From Phytophthora quininea (taxonomy: Eukaryota; Oomycota; Peronosporomycetes; Peronosporales; Peronosporaceae): a stretch of 64,000 nucleotides of DNA. The notes below the pieces were generated by a model that worked only from the letters and a program-made list of their open reading frames with translations, did no database searches and had not been told where the DNA came from. Both the position numbers and the translations under genes were made by a program. Below are positions 31,624 to 42,909 of this stretch, piece after piece; within the stretch, counting starts at the first letter, position 1; the number at the start of each line of letters is the position of its first letter. The DNA lies in NCBI GenBank assembly GCA_011947345.1, contig JAAVTG010000538.1:248001-312000 (forward strand). The letters are read 5' to 3'.

Positions 31624-31638
31624 GAATTCCGAAATGAG
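31624..31638 (-). promoter_or_regulatory. Initiator-like element of the chimeric Kazal gene
   Basis: On the minus strand CTCATTTCGGAATTC lies about 31 bp before the ATG. The same word occurs at 60070-60084 before the related Kazal gene, which supports function. Confidence 0.6.
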
Positions 31639-31861
31639 AGAACGAACGCATTTTGCTTGACGCTTCGCCTTCATTACGTCGAACAGAACGGTAAAATGTG
31701 CATTATCTTCAATTGGCACGTGAATAGTCTAATGCACAGAATATAATCCATTAGTTCTCCTGAGCCAGGACTTACGAATTGCTAGGATGAATGTCACTGT
31801 TGGCAAAAATAGTTATTACTCCACAATCTAATAATTCGTTGAAGCTGCACATTCGGAGAGA

Positions 31862-34057
31862 ATGGAGCAGCACTGGGGCTTCTTGGCGCCCTGGTGCGAG
31901 CTTCTCTACGACTACATCGAGTACAGAGCAGTGCAACGCGGCTGAGAGGTTTGGAGTCTCCAGAAACACCGCCTGGAAGTGTCGTTACCAAGGCGCAGTG
32001 AAGGGATGGACGACAAGACACTGGAAGACGTGGAATCCGAGCTAGCAGTGCCTCATGGGGTGAACTTCCAGAGCAATTTTCTTAGTTTGGAGAAGCGTTG
32101 GCTCTGCTGGCAGCTGTGGCTCATGTGAGTCAAATAGCCTGGAAATTTACTAGTGGGGCACTGTGGAGTGGATCTGAGCCACGAAGAAGAAGCTCAATAC
32201 GAACAAGACGTTCCAGCCCACTTTTTATTGCTAATAGATCCAGATGAAGACTTGAGAAGGTGTGGAGAACACCACCAAAGACGAGATTCGGTGCTCTTCT
32301 GTCACCCCAACCATAGAACGTAACCTTCTCAAGAATACGTGGCAGCGTTGGCGAAGACTGCAGCGTTGGATATGAACCTAAACAAAGGAGGCAGTGGAGA
32401 GGATGCTGTCATTCTGGTGGCAAATGTATTACCCAGACACGGGCACATACCAGGAAGGAGATCCGAGGGTTTTGCAGAATGTACTGGAAGCCGATCAAGC
32501 GATCTGAGCAATGTGGGACGGCGTGGAACAACAAAATATTGCACCGGGAACTCTGCGATGTACCTTCATACTGAAACCTATGGTCGCAGACTTGGACGGG
32601 ATCACTGGCTGCCCTGAACTGGCTGATACATTCGAGAATCTGATTGACCAGAAGCTTTGGTTTTCAGAGATATCCCTTCGAGCGACGCTGGATTGGAACG
32701 ATTCTGGAGATTAAAACAACGATAGGAAATGGTTCGGTCAGGCCATGAGATGTTTGTTCAGTGCGAGTCGTCGTAGTCGTGAAGTAACCAATTATTCTTT
32801 GGTGGGGACGGACAATGGATGAGTCGCCGCTGCTGCACCAACACCACCCCAACGACTCAGACCGGCTCGGTAGTGCTGGACTGGCAGCACCTCTTGCGAA
32901 TCACTACATTTGAATTGATGGATTTGGCGCAGATTGTAAACCAGTTGACAACTCATCTCACGATGATGCTGTACAACAGGCAATTTGAGGATAATTTCAC
33001 GTGGTGGAACTGGATCGTGTATGGATTGTTTTCGAAGCGTGCTCGCCCGAATTCATCGCTGACATTGTTCGCACTAACTCATGCTGAAAGCTTATCGTTG
33101 GAGTGTACGGAAATCTTTTGCAGAGTCGTACATGCGGACCACCCTGAAGGAGAAACATTCGTGAATTGTGGGGGTTGGTGGCAAGCCGCGATGCAATTTT
33201 GAAAGCTACTGAAGATTTTGACGTTATTGAGGATTCCAGCCTTTTAACTTTCCGAGAACCACAGCCGGTTTGGACGCTCAGTGACGATAATACTACGGAG
33301 TGGGTGGATGTTGCTGTCCCTGGCTTCAGCGAGTGCCAAGAGCAGCGTCGACATTTGGAGTTTCGTACAACTCCAGAGCCAAACAGCTCTCGTGGTATTA
33401 CATAGCTGACACTTGGTTTTGATAGAACACCAAGAGGTACTACTGATGGTTTACCGCTTTTTCTGTCAGCTAGTCGTCGCTGAAGTCATTATCGCTCGAT
33501 GGACTAAGAGATGATATTGGGGAGAGCACAATCCTGGAACGCTGTCCTATGCTCGAGGGGCTGTCACTCTGCTGCGGTCTGGTTGACGCGTTCTTTGATT
33601 TATGCGAGTACAGGTCAAGTACTGATAGCCCCTTGAGCAGAATTCATTGGCACGATGCCACTTCGCATTCGAGATATTTGAGCGACTCTACCTACCCCTT
33701 TGAAATGCTTGCGCCGACTGCGTGTGCGACTCAACAAGCCTTGGGATGGATGGGGAGCTGGTTGGGGACAGTACGACACTCCCAATTTTGCCGACGAAGT
33801 GGCTGCACTTTTTGTTGATGCTGGAGACTAATCGCTCGTTGGAGTACTTTGAGATACTTCTCGCTACAACATCGCTTACATCTTGAGACTTTCAAGATCG
33901 AATGCCGAGACCCTGCCAACCAAATGTCGAAGCCGTTCCCTATTGAATGCAAGAATGCGCTTCTGAGTGTTCTGGCATTCGGCAGACCGGCAACGAACAG
34001 CAAGAGTCGGTCGTAATCGGTGGGCTGCAAATTGGATGCGGATGCCCTAAGCAACAT
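31862..34057 (+). pseudogene. LRR-like multi-copy family, copy A, degenerate
   Basis: Starts MEQHWGFLAPWCELL, the same opening as copy B at 36483. It keeps words such as TWWNWIVYGLFSKRARPNSS, AESLSLECTEIFCRVV and LEGLSLCCGLVDAFFDLCEY in shifting frames. The last parallels the leucine-rich segment of copy B (LQELSLCGGLVDVYIDL). Many frameshifts and stops show a dead gene. The family resembles leucine-rich-repeat proteins without a recognised catalytic domain. Confidence 0.6.
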
Positions 34058-34334
34058 TTTCGCATTCGCTGCTATTCCTAAGGGAATTTACTTCAGTGGA
34101 GGGAGTCTAGGAGTTGATTTTGACGATGCCAACGAAGGTGGCGAGGGTGATTTTAGCTTTTAGATGCAAGCTACTTGCGCTTCCGGAGGACAGGATGGTA
34201 TTGGTTACGGAGACAGCGGATGCAGTTGCTTTTCAGCTCAAGAAGAAAGGGACAGAAAGAGAGAGAGAGATACCTTAGGAATGTAGTGGCAACACCGAAA
34301 ACCCGGCCCGAACCAACTGCGATGCCGTATTTGG

Positions 34335-34470
34335 TTAATTGGCAGCACTGCCACTGCTGTATTTCTGTCCCATGACTTCGAAATACTTCTTGAAAGCGCA
34401 TCCGACTTGGGCATCACTTCCGGGCCGGGGCCAAGGTAGAGGGACTCATTGGTCAAATTTTGACTCATTC
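34335..34470 (-). pseudogene. C-terminal half of a small secreted repeat protein, inverted
   Basis: The minus strand reads QNLTNESLYLGPGPEVMPKS and, after a frame shift, the FKKYFE...GQKYSSGSAAN tail seen intact at 39,573. The N-terminal half lies 40 bp to the right on the opposite strand, so the gene was broken by a local inversion. Confidence 0.7.
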
Positions 34471-34507
34471 AATGTTCTCACTCCACCTTCCCAAACAAAA
34501 CTCACAG

Positions 34508-34681
34508 ATGAAGTTCGTTCTCGCACTTGCCGGAACTGTCGTCGCTGCAGTCGCTACCAGCAGTATCAATGCGGACGGCGAACTCAACCTCGGCCCAGGT
34601 CCTGAAGTGATCATGAACAAATTGGAAGCGGATGCGATGCTCAAGAGATACTTCGACGCTCGACGAATTGTGCACGAATGA
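34508..34681 (+). CDS. N-terminal half of the small secreted repeat protein
   Basis: ATG 34508 gives MKFVLALAGTVVAAVATSSI, a signal peptide, then GELNLGPGPEV, NKLEADAMLKRYFDA and a new short tail RRIVHE, 57 residues in all. The intact paralogues at 39,573 and 60,977 have a second repeat that is missing here. An initiator-like ACTCATTCAATGTTC lies about 45 bp upstream. Possibly expressed as a single-module peptide. Confidence 0.6.
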   Translation: MKFVLALAGTVVAAVATSSINADGELNLGPGPEVIMNKLEADAMLKRYFDARRIVHE

Positions 34682-35251
34682 TCGTGTCAACTTGGAGAGT
34701 CCTAGGCGTATTTTCAACGTTGAGGTGGATCAACTTGAATTGACACGTCAACGGATAGTTTTGAATGGTAGAGCGCAGGATGCGATCAATTTGATCTCCT
34801 ACCTCTGGCTCTGGCTCAGAGACGGAATCACCAATCCCAGTGCCATCCTGCGGCGCTGGGACAATGCGCAAATCACGCCCCCGGTGTGTTGCTGCCAAGT
34901 TGGTGGTGCATTCGACCAGAGGTTCAGTAGCGTAGAAGAGGTGTAATCGATCCTGAGGGGATCATGATAATCTGATGATCTGCACGACGTCAGGATTAGC
35001 TTGGACGGCAGTCTTCACCATTTCCTTCATTGGATTCTACGACCTGTACAGTTTCCCATCCAGCTTTGCCATAACTTTTGCTTGGAGCAGGTCCCAAATC
35101 GGTTCTTCCCTGAACGAGATGATATCAATCAGAACTATCCCAGTGTCCTCGGTATTGATTCTATATATTTGCGGGCGATGCCGACGGCGTGGGCCAGCGA
35201 TTCATTCGCAAATTTGCTTTCTGTCGGTAACCAATACAACTACTCGCGACG
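34682..35251. other. Intergenic, no supported gene
   Basis: A 104-residue open frame (34632-34946) has no recognisable features. The promoter of the jacalin-like gene should lie in the right part. Confidence 0.45.
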
Positions 35252-35794
35252 ATGAGGTTCGTTTTCCAGGTGCTCGCCACGGTGGTGCTCGTGGCTCGTG
35301 GAGCCCTTGCCGGCTCGGACATTATCAAGAGCGATGGTTTCGGCGAGGGTCACGGCGACGCGTACTCGGACGAAGAAGAGGTCACTCCTGGACAAGTCGT
35401 GAAGGCGCTCCATATCCGCGCCGGTGATCGCGTGAACGGGGTTGGCATCGATTTCACGGACGTCAACGGGCTGAATGGCAGCGTGTACCACGGAGGTGAC
35501 GGCGGCGACCCATACGACTTAAAACTTGGCGAAGGCGAGTATATCACGGCCATGGAGGCCCACACCGGCAAGAAGGACGGTCGTACGCGCATCGTGTACA
35601 TCCAGTTCGCCACCAACAAAGGCAACACGGTGAAAGGCGGGACTCCCTCGAACAACATCGGGAAGGCGGTGGCACCCGAGGGCTACCAGTTGGGTGGGTT
35701 TTACGGATCGAGTGGCAAGGAGCTCGATTCAGTTGGCATCATTTGGACGACTATCACTCCGGTGAAAGAGCGCTCGCTCAGGACGGCGCATTAG
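35252..35794 (+). CDS. Secreted jacalin-like lectin, 180 aa
   Basis: ATG 35252 opens a signal peptide (MRFVFQVLATVVLVARGALA). After an acidic spacer (EGHGDAYSDEEEV) a jacalin-like beta-prism domain covers about residues 45-170. It shows VNGVGIDF, GGDGGDPYDLKLGEGEYITA, VYIQFATNKG and a terminal LGGFYGSSGKELDSVGIIW, the usual sugar-binding-loop region. Jacalin domains bind mannose or galactose glycans, so the protein probably acts outside the cell on wall or host glycans. It is intact and single-exon, one of few undamaged genes in this stretch. Confidence 0.85.
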   Translation: MRFVFQVLATVVLVARGALAGSDIIKSDGFGEGHGDAYSDEEEVTPGQVVKALHIRAGDRVNGVGIDFTDVNGLNGSVYHGGDGGDPYDLKLGEGEYITAMEAHTGKKDGRTRIVYIQFATNKGNTVKGGTPSNNIGKAVAPEGYQLGGFYGSSGKELDSVGIIWTTITPVKERSLRTAH

Positions 35795-36482
35795 ATTCGA
35801 TGTAATGAGAATCGTGGTGTCCCAAGAGGTCCCGTTAGCTTTTCAAGGGCATTGTTGATCAGAAACTAATATGTATACTTGTCGACCATTCTGTCCAACG
35901 GACGCCTTCGTTCTGTCTAGGGACAATGAAGACAGCTAGTGTGCAGTACTACCACTATAGCAACCTCACCTCGAAGGCGTGAAAACTTTCGTCGGACTTG
36001 ACGGAATTTATTTCGCTGTTGTCGCCTCCAGCATTGGCGTGGCAGATGGATAACCGTTCGATCCCATCCCCGATGGCCCCACCTCGGCAACCTCTTTGAC
36101 GTCAGGCCCATTGCCGGCTCTCCAGCCGACTGTTGCTGTAAACCTACCATAACAACACCCTATGGTAGGGAACTCCTGCAAGGTGGAGCCCACGAAACCC
36201 ACCAACAAGGCGGACTCGGAATTGGATAATGCAAGATCTCTTCCATCTTTGCTGCTGTCTTGTAACTTTAAAATTGACGAACTACTGTAAAGCACATTTC
36301 GCAATGCGATCAATTGGATATGCCTTGCTCTGAAGCGAAAAGATAAAGTGGATCGTGCTCAATGCAAGCCGCATCTCAAATAACGAGCTCTTGTGAAAAA
36401 CTTGAATCTTTTTGCATAAAATTAAATCCTCCTCAGAAAAGCATTGTTTTCAAACGCGGTGCAGTTTATGCAGCATGGAGCA
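35795..36482. other. Intergenic with a decayed secretion-signal remnant
   Basis: At about 35981-36050 the plus strand reads VKTFVGLDGIYFAVVASSIG, which resembles the MKVIVGLVGFVFAV starts of the Kazal genes with the ATG changed to GTG and a stop soon after. Otherwise I see nothing. Confidence 0.35.
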
Positions 36483-38403
36483 ATGGAGCAACGCTGGGGC
36501 TTCTTGGCGCTGTGGTGCGAGCTTCTGCGTGGGCGCATCCAGTACAGACATCTCAGACGCGACTGGGAGGCTTGAAACTCTCTCAAATACCGGCTGGAAG
36601 TGCGCCTTCCGAGGCACTGCGAGGATTAGAACTTGAACGCCACGGAGAGCAGAGATTGGAGAAAAACTCTTACAGATTTCGAGAAGCGTTGGCTCTGTTA
36701 GCGACTGTAGCCCATGTGAGTCAAAAGGCCTGGAAGTATTTACTAGTGGAGCATTGCGGAGTGGATCTGGGCCAAGAAGGAGAGACTCAACATGAGCGTG
36801 GCAATCCAGCCCACTTTTTACTGCTAATAGACCCAGATGAAGACTTGAGAAGGAGTGGAGAACACCACCAAGGACGGGATTTGGTATGCTTGTGTCACTA
36901 CAATCACAGAACGCAACCTTCTCAAGAATATGTGCAAGTGCCGGCGAAGATTGCCGCACTGAATATGAACCTATGAAGAGGAGGCAGTTCTGGAGTGGAT
37001 GTCGTCCTTCCTGTGCAAGTTTTGTTTACCCGAGCATGGGCATTTCCCTAGATGGAAGCCCAAAGATATTGGAAATATATATTGGAAGCGGAACGACTGA
37101 TCCGAGCCATGTGGCAGTGTGTAGAGCAGCGAGTCGTTGCATCAGGGACACTGCGATGTCCGTTTGTGCTAGAGTCTACAGCTGCAGATTTGGAAGCGGT
37201 CACGGGTGTCCCGAAGCTGGCCGATGCGGTTGAAAGTGTTCTCGATCAGAACCTTTGGCTTTCGGAAGTGTCGAAGACGGATAGTCAGCTTTCAAACCAG
37301 CTGACTCAAATTGGGTCGTTGGAGTTAAACTGGAAGAACGCGCTGGAATCAGAACCGTTTGAATCGATGATCACGGCGTTGATTGTAAACCAAACGACTA
37401 GCAATCTCACGATAAAGCTGTTTAACGCAGAGGACAATGAGCTCTGGTGGAGATGGATCGCTTATGGGTTGTTCTCTAGTCGTGCCCACCACTCATTACT
37501 AAACCCTCTCACACTCACCCATGTGCAAAGCTTATCTGTGCAAGATATGGAGGAGTTTAGTCGTGTGATAAATTCTGACTGTCCGGATACTATAGTGGGT
37601 TGGCGACTGCGGCCTCCAAGTCGTGACGCTATTCTGAAAGCCGATGCTCCAATTCGATGGGAGCACGACGAAGACTTTGTGATCGCAGAAATTTCTAGTT
37701 TCTTCAGCTTTCCGAATCCGACATCGGCTTGGACTCTTGGTGACGACACTACCGCTAAATGGGTCGATGCCGTTGTCCCAGGCTTCAGCCGTTGCGAAGT
37801 ACAGTATCGAGAATGAAATTCCTTCCTGAAACAACGACTGCAGGCTCCTGCGGTTTGACGTCGCTCACAGTCGCATTCGACAACGTAGAAGGATCCATTT
37901 CTGATGGGCTGTCGCTCTTCCTGTCCGCAGTAGGATCGCCGCTGAAGTCACTGACGCTCGCTGGCCCGAGGGATGACATTGAAGAGAGCATAATACTTGC
38001 AAGTTGTCCTAACCTACAGGAGCTTTCTCTCTGTGGCGGGCTAGTGGACGTCTACATTGATTTACGTGATTTCACTCCAAGCTCGGAGACGCCATTAAGG
38101 AGCATTCATTGGCACGACGTGATTGCCCTGTCTATCGAGCTTATCGACGTGACCAACGCCCTTGCCAAATGCGTGCGCCGGCTGCGTGTTCGCCTCGACA
38201 AACGGTGGGGCGGATGGTGGGTTGAGCAGGGAGAATATGACCCACCCAATTTCTCTGTCGAAGTGAGCGCGCTGTTGAGGATGCTGGAAATAAATCGCGC
38301 TTTGGAGTTCTTTGAGGTCTTGTTCTCGCCACGGCATGGAGCTCATCTTGAAACTTTCAAGAGGCAATGCCGCAAACCTGAGATTCAAATGCCGAAAGCA
38401 TGA
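36483..38403 (+). pseudogene. LRR-like multi-copy family, copy B, best preserved
   Basis: Begins MEQRWGFLALWCELL. A 254-residue frame (37052-37816) includes LEAVTGVPKLADAVESVLDQ and WWRWIAYGLFSSRAHHS. A 214-residue frame (37759-38403) includes LTSLTVAFDNVEGSISDGLS, LKSLTLAGPRDDIEES and LQELSLCGGLVDVYIDL, typical leucine-rich-repeat spacing. The two frames overlap around 37816, where a stop interrupts, and the first 500 bp hold more breaks. No signal peptide or kinase is joined in frame. A kinase C-lobe remnant follows 450 bp later on the same strand. Confidence 0.65.
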
Positions 38404-38534
38404 CCAATTATATGCAGGATTGGACTCCTGAGTGTGCTTTCGTATGGAAGATCGAAAAACAAAGAGAGAGTATAAGTTATGTGCTGAGTCACATTTTCGC
38501 TTTCGCAGCTTGTACTAGAGCAATTTACTTCGGA

Positions 38535-38600
38535 TTCGATGGCGATGGTGATGGCGATGGCGTTGACGACGACAACGACAACGACAACGACGACGATTTT
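38535..38600 (+). repeat. GAT/GAC trinucleotide microsatellite
   Basis: GATGGCGATGGTGATGGCGA passes into GACGACGACAACGACAACGA. The right-arm copy at about 63645-63710 (minus) differs in length. Confidence 0.8.
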
Positions 38601-38859
38601 TGCTCCTAGACGTGCCCGAATCATTGACGTTTTCCAAAACCTGGGTTCGATTTTGCGATCATTATATTTGATAACCTTCAGCCTCACTGGAAACAGGAGC
38701 TGCTTAGGTATTGCTCGAGGATCACAGTGAAGCTACTCAAAACTTTCCAGATTATTTTTTTGCGATCAGCCAGTTCAATAAGTCCAGTGATGTCATAGAC
38801 GCCTGCATTGTATCCCTTGAAGTGACCAACTTCAGCCATACCGTTTTTGACCATCACGA

Positions 38860-39429
38860 GTGCATGTCATAACGTGCGGCACGTGTGCTGGGGTGATCAG
38901 GTGCTACATGTACGTGTGTCACTATCGGTTGCATCGATGCAACCTTGAATCGTGCGCTTCATCGGTATTGCGTGGAAGAAATTCTCGAACCTCTTCGAGT
39001 TTTTCGTGGCGGCGATTTGTTCTCGGTGCTCCGCCGTATTGATCGAGTCGAGTGCCTCATGGGTTGACTGGACATGCGACGTACACAGGACTTTGTATTC
39101 GACGGTGGATGACGCCCGAGATAATCATGGGGAAGCGATACGACGCCACTGCTGATATTTTCTGGTTCAGCGTGGCGTTTTCCGAATTGAGTACAAATCG
39201 ATCTCCATACAACAACGCCATTGCAAAAGTGACGACTGAGTTAGGAAGGAGACCGACAGAAACACCGTTGATGAAGATGGTTGCGGTTGGGAGAGCACAG
39301 ATCGAGTTTACGAGCAATCTTCCTGAATTATTGATTGGATTGGGTAGGATGACACGACCTACTGCGAGCGACGTGCTCTACCAAATGCAGCGTGTTTGTG
39401 TGTTTTCTAGCTTCAGCGACGGAAGCTGA
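38860..39429 (+). pseudogene. TKL-type kinase C-lobe remnant, left arm
   Basis: The frame 39052-39429 reads RRWMTPEIIMGKRYDATADI (APE-like motif and the D of helix F), FWFSVAFSELSTNRSPYNNA and RPTASDVLYQMQRV (helix I end). This is the C-terminal third of a kinase domain. The N-lobe and the HRD/DFG region are absent or unreadable upstream. An inverted copy lies at 62822-63390. Confidence 0.7.
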
Positions 39430-39572
39430 CGTGTCGTGACAAACCGCAACTAACAAGAGGGTAATTACTCCTGTATTCAAGGGATGCAAGTGCTGCGGTG
39501 TATTGGCTTTTCAGGCTTACGGTAGACAACAATTGCTGAAGGCGACGCCGTCCAGAACCCTCGCTTGGTTGG

Positions 39573-39869
39573 TTAATTGGCAGCACTGCCACTGCTGTAT
39601 TTCTGTCCCATGGCCTCGAAGTACTTCTTGAAAAGCGCATCCGACTGGGACTTGTTCAGCATCACTTCCGGGCCGGGACCGAGGTAAAGAGGCTCGTTGG
39701 TCAAATTTTGTCCCGTGGCGTCGAAGTATCTCTTGAACATCGCGTCCGCTTCCGATTTGTTCATGGTCACTTCAGGGCCGGGGCCGAGGTTGAGTTCGTC
39801 GTCCGCATTGACACTGCTGGTAGCGACTGCAGCGGCGACAGTTCCGGCAAGTGCGAGAACGAACTTCAT
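39573..39869 (-). CDS. Small secreted protein with two GPGPEV-NKS repeats, 98 aa
   Basis: ATG 39869 gives MKFVLALAGTVAAAVATSSV, a signal peptide cut near NA-DD. The mature part is two repeats of about 34 residues. The first is ELNLGPGPEVTMNKSEADAM then FKRYFDATGQ, and the second is PLYLGPGPEVMLNKSQSDAL then FKKYFEAMGQ, followed by a Ser/Gly/Ala tail. There is no cysteine. The same module precedes the Kazal domain in the genes at 31,593 and 60,115. Function unknown. The paralogue at 60,977 differs at very few residues. Confidence 0.85.
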   Translation of the reverse strand: MKFVLALAGTVAAAVATSSVNADDELNLGPGPEVTMNKSEADAMFKRYFDATGQNLTNEPLYLGPGPEVMLNKSQSDALFKKYFEAMGQKYSSGSAAN

Positions 39870-40476
39870 CTGTGAGTTTTGTCGGAGAGTGGAGTGTTAC
39901 GAGGCGAATTCGGAAGTGAACAACGTTGTATCAGTTTTGCTATGAATTCCGCATCATCACTTACGGACGCGTCAACTTGGATAGCCCTTGGGCCTCAAAG
40001 CCCAGGATAATTCCATTTGTTCGTCTGAGCTAGGGGGTGTTAATACCGCGATAGCCCCCTTGTCTGAGAGTTGGAAATACGGTCACCGGTTTCTGAATAA
40101 ACAATTTAGTTCGGTTGTCGGTGCTGGGATCTCAGACGACACAATCGGCAGCAAATGGGACATCACGTGGAAAGTTTGCTTGGCAGTGATTTGTTTCAAT
40201 AAGTTGACGACAAGAAGCAGCCAGTGGAAATAAATTATGTTGAATCACCAAGTGGATGTATGACATCGATTGGGATCTGTTTGAGGCCAGAAGCAAAGAC
40301 CCATTTGTTGATACGGTTACCTCCGCATTTAAAAGAGGAGAGCAAAGAGGCAAACTATTTGTTGAGGAAAGCATCCATCACGTAGAGTGGCGTCGGAGGC
40401 AAGCCCACATTACGTCCTTCTCGCCCGCTCCAATTGCTTTTGCCGCGCCTCAGTGAGTTTATCGAGAATGGGGTTT

Positions 40477-40777
40477 TTAATTCTTGTTCTGAGCCGGTGT
40501 CATTTCTTTGGCAAGTTGCTCAGGACTGTAGCTTTTTGCCCAGACCGAGACCATGCGGGAGGCAAGATTGTTGTCGTTTATCATCCGCTCGAATAATGCA
40601 TCGTTGATCGTTCTCTCTTCATCGAGGTCGTCATCTTCTGTGGTCTTGGAATTCCGCCGGAACCGTTTCCCCGTAGAGTCCGACCCCGTTCACCACCGAG
40701 AGATCTGTGGTCGCTGCGACTTCGTTAGTCGTGGCAATCGCGATCGCAGCCACCAGCACAGCAAATGAAAGCCGCAT
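40477..40777 (-). pseudogene. Degenerate RXLR-class effector
   Basis: ATG 40777 opens a signal peptide (MRLSFAVLVAAIAIATT) followed by NEVAATTDLS, very close to the start of the intact effector at 54,964. The frame slips near 40,670. The second frame shows an RFRR string (where the intact paralogue has RFLR), an acidic stretch ending EER, and ALFERMINDN. It stops early at 40477. So the translocation motif is changed and the frame is broken. Confidence 0.72.
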
Positions 40778-41240
40778 GGAGCGGAAGGTGATGCTTGGTG
40801 GCGACGGATCAAACTGGAATATGAAATGGTTTTTCTCAATTGAAGCATAACACGGCGGTGGCAACTATAATAGTGGCTTCTAGAGCCGGTTTATTGGTGC
40901 GGTAATCATGGCAGACCGCATCTTCAGGTCTGTTGTCTACAGTCCAAGTTCTTTGGCAATAATTACGAAGGGGCCATGATTATCGAGTCAATTCATCGCT
41001 GTCTACGATTCTTCTCTAGCATCAGATACTCCTGCGGATCTATCGAAGTGCAGCGAATACACAGCAGAAATTGAAAGTCTGCGCTTTCGCACAATGCTTA
41101 GTAACGTTGACTGGCGAAGTCGAAGCGTTTACGAAGGACTGCCCATTTCAGAACTTCTCGAGAGTTTCCGACTTCTCAACAGCATTGAAAAATGGAGTTC
41201 AAAACTGGGTTGGGTTATGATTGTCGTGGTCTGTTGTGAT

Positions 41241-41310
41241 CGCTAGCTCAACCTCGCCCAGGCCCTGAAGCGATGACGGGTAAAGGAACTGAAATATGCG
41301 TTGATGCCGA
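41241..41310 (+). pseudogene. Scrap of a GPGPEV secreted-protein gene
   Basis: CTCAACCTCGCCCAGGCCCT resembles the ELNLGPGPE coding start of the genes at 39,869 and 60,977. The frame is lost within a few codons. Confidence 0.4.
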
Positions 41311-41454
41311 AAGAATCGAATATTCGTTCGGCTGTGCTTGACATGGATGCTACGCGTAGAAATGCGATGACGGTTTGCCAAGGTGGTTTACGTCAGTGGT
41401 AGAGTAATTTGAGCCAAGGCTTCTCCAGTAAAAAGATGCGTTCATTAAAACGTG

Positions 41455-42180
41455 CGAAAGGTTGTTGGAGCTTGCCACGTAGAGGATCCGTTTATCCTCG
41501 AAGCGTGTGATGAACTTCCGCTATACTAGTACACGCTAAGAGGCACAAGGAAGACGAGAAGAGAGAGGAGTCCGAACAGGAAAAGCGCAAAGTATTTTAT
41601 GGGGTCATTTGCTAGTGCCCTGGGTGTCCAGCATCGGAACTCTCGTGGCTGGCCGTTTGAGTAAAAGCAATGGTCGTTGGGTTTTATACCCTGCCCAGCT
41701 TCCAAATAACCGAGTGGCGTCTAGAGTGTGCGCCCTTGAATCTTCTGCCAGGGCATCTATGGTGGAGGTTGTCCACGAAATGGGAGTTCTGGCCAAGTGG
41801 CATGGTCGATCGTTTGTTGCCGCACCTCGAACGCCTTCACTCATGGTTAAGAACCTGCGCTCCTACGAGATCCAGACTCGTGGGATGGCCTTGCCAGACG
41901 CACTGGAGGAAGCTGAAATGCTGTGTGATGAACCAGGAAACGCTAGTTTCAATGCAGCGAATCGCCCGGTGCTTGATCACTGGTCGGACAGTTTAACCTC
42001 CTCGTCTGGCGCATTTTGAATACGCTGGATCGGCATCGGCAATCCCTGGGTGGTGCAAGTGTGCATACCCGGCAAGAACTACAGCACTCCCACCATTTCA
42101 AAGTTCGTGCTGGTGGTGGAGTCCATGGCGAATTGCGTGGACCGTTCACGCAATATGATGAAGACTGTGTCTTAACCATA
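41455..42180 (+). pseudogene. Remnant of the pseudokinase gene, central part deleted
   Basis: The start matches the N-lobe end of the 59.0-kb pseudokinase (GATCCGTTTATCCTCGAAGC, YTLRGT). It then jumps past the catalytic region to the LVAGRLSKSNGRWVLYP segment and the well-kept C-terminus: VHEMGVLAKWHGRSFVAAPR, MVKNLRSYEIQT and DALEEAEMLCDEP. After the stop at 42019 the similarity to the linker before the second kinase goes on (GGCAAGAACTACAGC at about 42070). It lies in inverted orientation relative to 57.8-59.3 kb. Confidence 0.75.
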
Positions 42181-42310
42181 CGTCATGTTTACTGAGTCAC
42201 AACGAACGACAATGTTTAAAGAGAGAAACGAGATGGGAGTTGACTCTGAACATAAGGCGCAAGAGTGTTTTCTTGTATTTACAGCAACAGCAATTGACTG
42301 TGGAAGCAGC

Positions 42311-42909
42311 TTACTTGGAGAGGTAGGCAGCGATCTTGGGCTCGGCCTTGACATTGCCGAGGACAGCCGCCAGTTTGGAGGACACGTCCAGAGAGAAGTC
42401 CGGAAACCCCACGTAATCTTGTTGTCGACAAAGTCGAGCAGCTGCAGGTCGGCGTACGAGATTTTGTCGCCGAGGATGAACTTGCCCGCCACCATCTTCT
42501 CTAGCGCGGCGAGGTATCGGGGCACCGTTTCTTCGATGAACACTTTCTTGAGCTCCGCCTTCCTGGCCTCGTCCTGGGTCTTGAACATGAACTCGACAAA
42601 GGGGTCCTCCAGGTCGCCTAGCGAGCACGAGAACACGTCGGCCTTCAGCGCTTCGACAGCGTCGGTCGGGTACACATCCGCCAGCTTGGCGGCGTAGCGA
42701 ACGATCGCCATGCTCTGCGCGTAGACCGTGCCGTCCAGCTCGAGGACCGGTACCTGGCCGAAGGGCAGCAACGGTTTGAGCGCTGGGAAGTCGGCGTGGC
42801 CGATGCGCTCGTCCTCGAACTTGATGCCGCCGTAGCCGAAGATCAAACGCGGGAGCTCAGCACGGCCCTTGCCGTCGAAGTAAGTGAGCTTGAGCTGGGG
42901 CTGGGCCAT
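42311..42909 (-). CDS. Glutathione S-transferase, one frame break
   Basis: ATG 42909 starts MAQPQLKLTYFDGKGRAELP, the typical sigma/alpha-like thioredoxin-fold entry with the catalytic Tyr (LTYF) and the GRAE helix. FGQVPVLELDG holds the cis-Pro and AQSMAIVRYAA the glutathione-binding Ser. The helical C-domain includes GDKISYADLQLLDFVDN. The frame slips at a four-base C run (plus 42407-42410); beyond it the other frame gives the natural end LAAVLGNVKAEPKIAAYLSK with stop at 42311, about 199 residues. It conjugates glutathione to electrophiles in the cytosol. One missing base in the run is the likely explanation. Confidence 0.9.

Larger units (their letters stand above)
38242..40105 (+). repeat. 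Inverted duplication, left arm (visible part)
   Basis: Base 38242 pairs with base 64000, and the match continues in inverted orientation to about 40,105 / 60,715, with high identity over the kinase remnant and the small secreted protein and lower identity beyond. The right arm contains an extra LTR element. The outer end of the duplication is outside the window. Confidence 0.9.

Noticed and set aside
39057..39317. A minus-strand frame over the kinase remnant, also found at 62,934-63,194
   Set aside because: Conserved only because both arms of the inverted duplication are alike; the opposite strand holds the kinase motifs.
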